In this document: positions 55,948 through 64,000 of the stretch, one piece after another | How positions within the stretch are numbered: the stretch's first letter is position 1 | How the letters are laid out: each line of letters opens with the position of its first letter | Origin: Sipunculus nudus | Lineage: Eukaryota > Annelida > Sipuncula > Golfingiida > Sipunculidae | DNA length: 64,000 bases | NCBI GenBank assembly: GCA_026874595.1 | Contig: CM049315.1 | Location: 34,738,164 to 34,802,163, forward strand | Direction: 5' to 3' | The notes under the pieces: generated by a model | Told to the model about the DNA's origin: nothing | The model's database searches: none | The model's input: only the letters and a program-made list of their open reading frames with translations | Translations under genes and position numbers: made by a program

Positions 55948-57655
55948 GCCAAAACAGAGTTTTGCGGATACTATGTTTTCAGCTGGACGCCGCCGCCGCC
56001 GCCGCCGCCGCCGCCGCGTAGGTGTCCGGAGAACTCCTCCGTAACCGCTGGGCGGAATTTTCCGAAACCCGGGATTATGTTCGGGTCACATGTGAACTGC
56101 TGCGCCCTGATTTTGTTTTGACCTCTGACCTTTCCTCTGCGCTCTGCGTCCGTTTGTGCGTCTGTTTCCACACATAAACCCACATATCTCGGGAACCGTT
56201 TGACCGATCAGGAAAATTTTTTTGCACAAATGTAGCCCTCGGAGAGCTTTATAACATACACCAAAAATGGTGGCGCCACCTGCAACCATGTTTGCACAGT
56301 GTCCATCTGTTCGTCTGCCTTGGGTTAAAATCACTCATATCTCTGCAGTGACTTGACTAATTCACCTGAAATTCGGCATGCGCAAACATCCTGGATAGCT
56401 TTTCTGATTTTATGACAGGTGGCGCCACCTACATTCACGTTTACGCTGCAGACATCCAAGCTCATATCTCGGGAACCGTTTGACCGATCAGGAAAATTCT
56501 TTTGCACAAATGTAGCCCTTGGAGAGCTTTATAACATACACCAAAAATGGTGGCGCCACCTGCAACCATGTTTGCACAGTGTCCATCTGTTCGTCTGCCT
56601 TGGGTTAAAATCACTAATATCTCTGCAGTGACTTGACTAATTCACCTGAAATTTGGCATGCGTATACATCCTGGATAGCTTATCTGATTTTATGACAGGT
56701 GGCGCCACCTACATTCACGTTTATGCTGCAGACATCCAAGCTCATATCTCGGGAACCGTTTGACCGATCAGGAAAATTCTTTTGCACAAATGTAGCCCTT
56801 GGAGAGCTTTATAACATACACCAAAAATGGTGCCGCTACCTGCAACCATGTTGCACAGTGTCCATCTGTTTGTCTGCCTTGGGTTAAAATCACTCATATC
56901 TCTACAGTGACTTGACTAATTCACCTGAAATTTGGCATGCGTATACATCCTGGATAGCTTTTCTGATTTTATGACAGGTGGCGCCACCTACATTCACGTT
57001 TACGCTGCAGACATCCAAGCTCATATCTCAGGAACCGTTTGACCGATCAGGAAAATTTTTTTGCACAAATGTAGCCCTTGGAGAGCTTTATAACATACAC
57101 AAAAAATGGTGGCGCCACCTGCAACCATGTTTGCACAGTGTCCAGCTGTTCGTCTGCCTTTGGTTAAAATCACTCATATCTCTGCAGTGGTTTGACTAAT
57201 TCACCTGAAATTCTGCATGCTTATACATCCTGGATAGCTTTTCTGATTTTATGACAGGTGGCGCCACCTACAATCAAGTTTACGCTGCAGACATCCAAGC
57301 TCATATCTAGGGAACCGTTTGACCGATTGGGCCAAAATTTTGCATGTGTATAGTTCTCACAAAGCTCTTTATCATACGCTAAACTGGTGGCGCCACCTGC
57401 AACCCTTTTTTGCACAGCGTCCATCTGTTTGTCTGCCAAGGGCAAAAATCACTCATATACAATATAGTGGTTTGACTTATCTGCCTTAAATTTTGCATAT
57501 GTATACAACTTGGACGGCTTTCTGGATTTTTTGGTAGGTAGCGCAACCTACATACACAATTTGGCTGCAGACATCCATGCTGATATGCAACACTTCACCC
57601 ATTCCACTCCGATTTAGGCGGATACAAGTAGTCGCTTGTCGACTACCCGTATTCT
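55948..57655 (+). mobile_element. Family B element, best-preserved copy (Helitron-like ends, five internal units)
   Basis: The left end GTATCCGCCAAAACAGAGTT continues TTGCGGATAC and folds into a stem (GTATCCG against CGGATAC, CAAAAC against GTTTTG). Next come a (CCG)n run, CTCCGTAACCGCTGGGCGGA and TTCGGGTCACATGTGAACTG. Tandem units of about 280 bp begin near 56182, 56461, 56741, 57020 and 57300. The right end has GGCGGATAC (inverse of the left end), the hairpin GTAGTCGCTTGTCGACTAC, then CCGTATTCTAG. A terminal hairpin about ten bases before CTAG is the layout of a Helitron 3' end. Non-coding. Confidence 0.75.
56182..57500 (+). repeat. ~280-bp tandem units inside the family B element, about 5 copies
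   Basis: Each unit opens TCATATCTCGGGAACCGTTT and carries the palindrome GGTGGCGCCACC twice, about 145 bases apart, suggesting the unit is an old dimer. Adjacent units are nearly identical between 56461 and 57290; the outer ones are more diverged. Confidence 0.9.
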
Positions 57656-57659
57656 AGTT

Positions 57660-58897
57660 TTACTCTTTTTTTCACTCTTTATTTCAAAGACGTCTACTCT
57701 ATTCTTCCGGAGCACTTACTCATTTTTTTCAGTCATTTACCTGTGGCAGGCCTGTGAGAGGCTGGTTGTTCAAATATCACAAAAAGAGAGAAAAGAGAAG
57801 ATGAAACATGCTCATACTGGTTTTAAGTGTGATAAAACATTGATTACCTCTCTGTTGATGAACGGGGAAAATTGCCAGCTTTCAACATGTTACAACTACT
57901 TGTTAGATGATGTGATATTGTGTTTGGCTGCATTTTTGTTAGTGTTTTAAGTTCAAGATATTCAGCAAAACAGTTAAAAATCAGGAAAAGGAATAAGATG
58001 CCCCATCATCACAGCTGAGCAGACATTTATACAATGCCCATGAGTCATCTGACCTTTCTTCAGAATGTGTTTTTCATAAAACTCTCTTTGTGCCAAGAAA
58101 ATCATGGATTTGATATTGTCCAAATATCAGTAAATATCCTGGGTGGGAAAAATAGTGAAAGGAATTGATTGAAAATTCAAGTTCAATGATTGGGAGAAAA
58201 AAAGATTGATGACAGTTATGTTGTATACCTTGTATATTACTATGAAGTCTGCGGTTTAGGATTATACCTAAACTTTACCGTAATAGATTCAGCCTGACTT
58301 GAACATAATGCTGAAAGTCAGGGAACGGCAGGGTTGTTGAGTCTTGATCATTACACAATGTTCAGATTTAATGCTGGTGGTTAGTTAGTCTCCCACCTTT
58401 CATGTATATCTCTGACAGGATTAGAAAAATGTTTCTGGATAATAGGACTTCTTTGCATGAGCATACCTAGTCGTTTGTAATCGGTTATGCAAAAAAGCAA
58501 TCGATTTAATCAAATTTTCAAGGACAAGACCAGTCCTTGATATAGTATATTTATTGGTACATCACTAATGGATAGACTTCCATCATACTAAAAACTAGTT
58601 ATGTAACACAAGACAAGTATCAGAATGTAGTCATATTTATAACATTAATGTATAAAATATATTTCTCTGTTGCAGGTTTCTTATGAGTAAACCTTATGAA
58701 AAAAACCCTTTGTGAAACGTTGAAAAGGGAATTCTTGTGAAATTTTTACCACAGTATTGATAAAGAAACTTGAAGTTTTCAAAGGTTAAGGCTATTGATG
58801 TTATACCTGTAATTGTTGATTGTTTTTTTGTTTAATTAACCATTTGTTATAAAGAGTATTTGTCCAGGTACTTCAGTTAAAAATTACAAGACTCAGG
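57660..58897. other. Intergenic, nothing recognisable
   Basis: AT-rich. A 104-codon frame at 57636-57950 overlaps the family B edge and has no recognised domain. Confidence 0.35.
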
Positions 58898-59192
58898 CCA
58901 CATACACTCCAGTCATTCAAGATCTTCTTTGTTTTAACTTCTGCTTTGTATAGCACGATTTTCTGGGTTCCACCACCAGGGCTTGCACAGAACAACCAAT
59001 TGTAACCAGACTAAGGAGAGCACGGTCTTCAGTTTGCATCCAACTCTTTAAGTTTTAAATCCATGATAATACGCTCTCATTGTCCCGATAATTGGCCCTG
59101 TGCCATCCCTGGTTGCTGAACAAACCTTTAACAAGGCAGCGGTTAAAACGAAAGAGATCTGGAATGACCGCAGTGTATATCTGCTGCGTGAA
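58898..59192. mobile_element. Family D foldback element, copy 1
   Basis: Left and right halves are imperfect inverted copies: CTCCAGTCATTCAAGATCTT... against AGAGATCTGGAATGACCGCA on the right. It shares layout and words (CACCACCAGGGCTTG, AATTGTAACCAGAC) with the copy 1.3 kb downstream. Confidence 0.65.
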
Positions 59193-59199
59193 GAGAATA

Positions 59200-60256
59200 A
59201 GTTTAGCTTTTGGGAAGAGAGAACTCCATTGTAAGTCAATGAAGGAGTGTCACAGGAGCATGTCCACAACTTTCCTGGTGTGTAGTTATTGGCTTAGAAC
59301 CATTCAGCATTGTTTAATAAGACGGATGTAATTTTCTTTCATTGTCAATTTTCTTAAATTAAACATTGGCATTTTTCCCTATCAAGCACACAGATCCAGC
59401 TATGATTTTTTTTTGCAAGATAACATGGGCCAGTTATTATAGGAATTTTTATATGCTGTCATGTTTTTGATATTACACTATTTTAAAAGGGTTTCTAATA
59501 GGGTTCTCTTGTAATTTATTTTCAAAATGGAAAAATTTTAAATACATTTTTATTGATTAAAATAACATTGATTAGCTGTAGGTGTCTCAAAACTGAATTC
59601 ACTGATAATGATGAGTTATATATTACAAATAAATTTGAATTTTATTAAATCCTTATTAGCAGAAGTTCAGACAACTATAATGTTGATGATGACAGAATTA
59701 TATGTGTGTTTGATGGAGTGTTTTGATATCAGATACTCTGATTCTCTTTGTAATTCCAAAAGGTGAGATAAAGTACATATTGTAAACCCTAAACTTTGAC
59801 AGAAGGCCAGGTGTAGTGTATGTGCAACAAGAAGTATGATGAACTGCCAAGACTGATTTACTTGTTATTTATATGATTGACATTTTTTTTTATGAATGTT
59901 GTGATATTATTTCTGTGTACAAAGGCATGTATTGGTCTCAACTTTGTTCAAACTAATCTTACTAATTACTTAGGTTATTTAATGATGAACACTTTTGTTA
60001 AATTAGTCGTACTAATGATGTTAGTTATTCAATGAAGAGAGTTTCTGTTACAAGAAATGACCATTGTCAGGTTCGTTTTATTGTGACATTTGTATTTATA
60101 GAGGATATATCCGAGGTTAGTGTAACCTGAGACATATGTTGACTGTGTATCACTAAGTAGGTTGACTGTGTCATTTAGTGATACCATCACTAAGTAGGAG
60201 TTCCTGGATCTATTGAACTGTCTTTATGTTTTCAGGTATCTGTACACTTCATACAT
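59200..60256. other. Spacer between the two family D foldbacks
   Basis: AT-rich; no gene or other element recognised. Confidence 0.35.
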
Positions 60257-60593
60257 AGTGGTTATACACTGCAGTCATTGTATATCTCTTTCCCTTTAAA
60301 CATTGCTTTGTTAAGCAAGATTCCCTGGTTTCTACACCAGAGCTGGCAAAGTTCCAAGAATTGTAATCAGACAGATGAGAGCGTGGTATTGCTTTGTGCA
60401 TGAGAGGCATTGTCACGGCTTGATTTCTTCAGTTGGATGCACAATGCGATACCAGGCTCTCATTGGTCTGATTACAATTCTTTGCCCTTTGCCAGCCCTG
60501 GTGGTGAGACTTGGAGAATCTTGCTTTACAAAGCGGCAGTTAAAGCAAAGGAGATATGGAGCGACTGCAGTGGATAACCGCTGCATAAGGAGT
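60257..60593. mobile_element. Family D foldback element, copy 2 (long perfect-looking arms)
   Basis: Arms of about 130 bases: left 60257-60392 and right about 60445-60593. Examples: CACTGCAGTCATTGTATATC against GATATGGAGCGACTGCAGTG, and AGAATTGTAATCAGAC against GTCTGATTACAATTCTT. The loop is about 50 bases. No coding capacity. Confidence 0.8.
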
Positions 60594-60599
60594 GTTGGT

Positions 60600-61116
60600 G
60601 ATCTGTAATTTTCCCTTATAGGAAGTTTGAACCAGTAATCATGCTCTTCTTGACCTCATATTAACCATGCATGAAGGCAGGGTAGGGTCGCAGTTCATAT
60701 AACGCAACAACTTTAATTTATGTGAATGTTTTTTTTCTCCTCTTTGTGCATTATCATTGACTTTTAAATGAACAGTCACTGTGTATGATTAGCTCAGGCA
60801 CAAATGTGTCGTCAGGACTATAGAAGGTAACACATCTGTCAGTTTTCATAGATGGTGTGAGGTTTCACATATTGTTATATATCATAAACATTTTAATTCA
60901 ACTGCCTCCTGAAGTCAGGTAATAGTAGCTGTTTCCTTATTTGTTTGGTTTCTCTGGAAACTTCAGTTGTATGTAATTTTAAAACACAGATGGTTCTATG
61001 TATCCAGCTTCCATAATTGCCATGGTGATCAGGACATGCATTAACACTTTCACATAGGTGCTAACACACATGAGCCAAAAGTCAATTTAAAACGATTAAA
61101 ACTGTTTAGTTTTATT
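60600..61116. other. Intergenic, nothing recognisable
   Basis: AT-rich spacer between the foldback and the last family A copy. Confidence 0.35.
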
Positions 61117-62235
61117 AGCTCAGCTGACGATAAGTCAACTAAGATAAATGAATGGCGCTTTTTCGCCCGTCTGGCCGTCCTTTAGCAGAGCACAAATCAT
61201 AACTGCTGATCCTGTAAACTTGTAACTGACTATCCTGAGAGGTCAATAAAAAATCTCCTAGGAAATCTGAAATTAGGTCACTGTGACCTATATCCTCTGA
61301 GCTATGGGGATTGTAAGTACTCCCCAATTATTAAAAATTTTATACAAAACCTCCAGTATCTTGATAATTATTGCACGGATTGCCCTGAATCTTGCCTTAA
61401 ATATTGACCTTGGCAAGGGTTGTCAGTTCCCAAAAACTGGTGGCGCCACCTGTATCTTTTTCTAATTTTAAAGATTTTTTTCTGTTTTTGAGATTGTCGA
61501 ATGACAGCAATTATATCAGTTTCTCAGCTGTGGTTTCATGTAGTGTCCCGAAACCTGGCGTCTTGATTGATTATGACTGGTTTCTTCAGTTCCTGAAGAC
61601 TGGTGGTGCAGCCTGTATTTTTTTCTATGTTTATGCATTTTTCCTTTATTTTGAGACTGCCAAAACATTGATAGTATCATATTGATGCTATCAGAGTTGA
61701 TAGTGTGGTTCCATTCAGTGTCCTGAAACCTCGTGTGCTTATTAGGGCCCCGCTTGAATAAGCAGATGCCCTATAGTTATCACCCTGTCTTTCCGTCTGT
61801 CCGTCTTTCTGTATGTCCGTCAAATTTGTTTCCTGATGATTTTTGCCTCACCTATCGATTTCAAACTTAAATAATATATGGCCCAACCCTAAAGCAAGAA
61901 CTATAATGATTTATGGGTCATAAGGTCAAAAGTTAAGGTCACAGAACCCACTTATTAAAAATATGTGGATGCATTGTAAGCCAAACGTTTCGTCCCAAAC
62001 CGTCCATCTTCCAGATTCTCCTCAACTGCCAATAGTGGCAGAAACTTATGGATTTCAGGTTTACTAGGTTAATAGGGGAAGGTTCTGTTTGATTTTTGGT
62101 TCACAAGCTCAAAGGTCAAGGTCACAGGGCCTATCCATTCCCAAATTAATTTATGGATGATAACTCCTTGTTAAAGCTCAAAAACACATCCTTTTAGAAA
62201 AATTCAGTTAAGCGTCAAAATCCATGGGTCCCTAG
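61117..62235 (+). mobile_element. Family A element, downstream copy
   Basis: Left end AGCTCAGCTGACGATAAGTC, right end CAGTTAAGCGTCAAAATCCA then TGGGTCCCTAG. Contains GAGAGGTCAATAAAAAATCT, ACTGGTGGCGCCACCTGTAT (61437), a second GACTGGTGGTGC block at 61599 and AGGTCA blocks at about 61923 and 62109. About 1.1 kb, non-coding. Confidence 0.75.
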
Positions 62236-62239
62236 ATGT

Positions 62240-63266
62240 GGAACTGAGTAGAAACCCGCGTGTCCCAGATACAAGCTCCTCTGGGTTATTTGAAGCAAAA
62301 AGTTTTAAATAAAAACTTCTTGTTTGTGGTGAATTTATGTGTGCACGTGTATGGGGTAAGGTGGCAGGGATGTAAAGGTTTGAACACTGTCAGCTCGCGA
62401 CACCTAGCGGGTTGTATTGGAGTTATTATTTATGGAATGCAAGCATAGGTATTTGTCTGACACGTGCAATGTCGCAGAATGAAACGCGTTACAGTTAACA
62501 CTGGAGACAGGAAGATGTAATTAAACGTTTAACAATTACAGGTGCAAAATTTATTTCTCATTTTTGCAAGACCATACATTTTTTTTGGAATCACATGCAC
62601 ATGTGGGCATTTGATTATTTGCACTGTCCATAATGTTGCCTAATAAACACATTTTTACGAGTCATTGTTTTATTTCTCATTATTTTAAGTTACAAGTTTT
62701 TTTTCTAACGATTTTGTATACCTTATGACATTTTGTGTGCGGTTTGTCTGTGAACTGCCACCATTTTGAATATTATGACATGTTGAAGTGGCTCTTACCA
62801 GGTCACACAAACGTGCTTTAAAACCCAATGTATTAACATACTTGCCTCTAAAAAATTACAAATTTAGATTCTGGATAATCTGAACCCATATCCTGGAAGA
62901 AATACTTTTATTACCCCCCCCCCCCCCCCCACCCTCGAAAAAAGGGGACTGTGATCTTTTTAAAAGCTATCGGTATATCTGTGAGCACTGTCAACTTAGC
63001 AGTGACGTTAGCCATAGGAAAAAAACCTGTGACTAGAAGTTTATGGTCCCAATTAAAGCTTAGTATATCCCCAATTAAAGCTTAGTATATCCGCCTTTGT
63101 CGGCTACAAATTGACGGAAGAATAAACATATAGTTAGATCGGTCATTTCTCAAATGTCCGTGACGTCACACTGTCCCAGTCATAAAGACTCGATACAATC
63201 TCTGTTCTGTCCATAACATATCAAACCAACGTGCTAATACGTGTATCTCTTTTCCTTTTTCTCCAG
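62240..63266. other. Intergenic; possible promoter of the next gene
   Basis: Contains a C-run at 62914-62930 and a short direct duplication of CCCAATTAAAGCTTAGTATA at 63049-63089. No coding exon recognised before 63267. Confidence 0.35.
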
Positions 63267-63339
63267 ATAGAAAGGCATTTGTGCATCAACATGGTACCTG
63301 CCATTTTCCGTCATTTACCCCCCTCGGAGCTATTTAGCG
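63267..63339 (+). CDS. Candidate start exon of a gene running off the right edge
   Basis: Acceptor TTTTTCTCCAG at 63256-63266, ATG at 63291, donor GTAAGC at 63340. Coding part reads MVPAIFRHLPPSELFS plus one base (phase 1). Splice sites and composition are good, but 16 residues are too few to name a family. The next exon is not seen before the window ends. Confidence 0.4.
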
Positions 63340-63478
63340 GTAAGCATAACCACTGGAATCAGATTGAAAGTTAGTAACAAGTTCTTCTCTGAAGTCAGTG
63401 CACATTCTGATAGAACTATCATAATGATAAGACGAGTACAGAATTTTCAAATATTTACTTTTATATTTAATCTTTAAT

Positions 63479-63509
63479 TTACATGACCAATAATCCCCCC
63501 CCCCCCCCC
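63479..63509. repeat. C-run within a short GC-rich patch
   Basis: About fifteen C in a row followed by GACCCGCCACCACCACGA; simple sequence with no clear function. Confidence 0.7.
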
Positions 63510-63870
63510 GACCCGCCACCACCACGATTTCCGATCGTTGGCGACATCTAGCGGAACTTTGCTCAACAAACGGGTAGAGCTCTTTCTCTTTTATATATTT
63601 CCCTCTATTTCAATTTCTGTAATTGATAAAATTTGCCAGTTTAATGATAAAATTAAAAGCCACATAATTATCAGTTTTTGTTATAGTATATATTTGAACA
63701 TCTACTTAACGTAAACCTAAGGTCAGTAAAAGTAACTCTGGTAAAAGCTTTTAACCAAACCTTCCCTCAACTCGTATTTACTTTATATACAATATTGCTC
63801 TTAAAAGATATCACATGATATGTTTGGTTTTCAATGTACTTATAGCCGCTTTCCATTCTAAACACCAAAC

Positions 63871-63877
<7 letters not shown>

Positions 63878-63908
<31 letters not shown>
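63878..63908. repeat. (TG)n microsatellite
   Basis: About 15 TG dinucleotides near the right edge of the window. Confidence 0.9.
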
Positions 63909-63913
<5 letters not shown>

Positions 63914-64000
63914 CCATGTATAGCTTACAATCTTTTAGAAAAAACAGGGGAAGGGAAACACCATTTAAGTGTATGAATGTATGAACGCCGGCGAGAGCTA

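Noticed and set aside
56419-57199. Three near-identical 62-73-codon frames starting MAPPTFTF
   Set aside because: They are the same frame in successive 280-bp units of the family B mobile element.

Overview
The window is animal nuclear DNA: AT-rich, with split genes, GT-AG introns of a few hundred to several thousand bases, many (TA)n and homopolymer tracts, and a heavy load of short non-autonomous mobile elements. The style of the repeats (low-GC spacers, dispersed elements with internal tandem units, tRNA-type SINE, degenerate non-LTR retrotransposon) fits a lophotrochozoan, most likely a mollusc such as a bivalve. That placement is inference, not proof.

Three protein genes can be read with confidence. 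(1) An UNC50 orthologue on the + strand, about 1.49-8.10 kb, in seven coding exons that join to an exact 279-codon frame. (2) A Golgi carbohydrate sulfotransferase of the HNK-1ST/CHST8-14 group on the - strand; its large last exon is at 16054-17124 and a probable signal-anchor exon lies at 19282-19369, with at least one linking exon not found. (3) An RNF14-type RWD + RBR E3 ubiquitin ligase on the + strand, 45.89-55.08 kb, in six coding exons that join to an exact 484-codon frame. Two weaker candidates are a promoter/first-exon region near 34.0-34.3 kb and a start exon at 63267-63339 for a gene that would run off the right edge.

The rest is repeats. 10-15 kb holds a 57-bp minisatellite, a decayed non-LTR retrotransposon and relatives of the larger repeat families. 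17.9-18.2 kb holds a tRNA-type SINE. 21-26 kb holds three inverted-repeat elements. 30.4-34.0 kb is a very AT-rich block bounded by long inverted repeats. 34.8-45 kb is a nest of family A and family B/E elements, including a hAT-type element with a perfect 8-bp target duplication. 49.9-50.9, 56-57.7 and 58.9-62.2 kb hold more copies.

The most striking observation is inside RNF14. In two different introns, the last part of the upstream exon together with its splice donor has been amplified into a tandem array: about 16 copies of a ~65-bp unit after exon 2, and about 62 copies of a 39-bp unit after exon 5. Each array presents the spliceosome with many near-identical exon-end/donor copies. The 39-bp unit is 13 codons and carries a CPHC zinc-ligand pair from RING2, so use of a later donor would insert whole CxxC modules directly before the catalytic cysteine.
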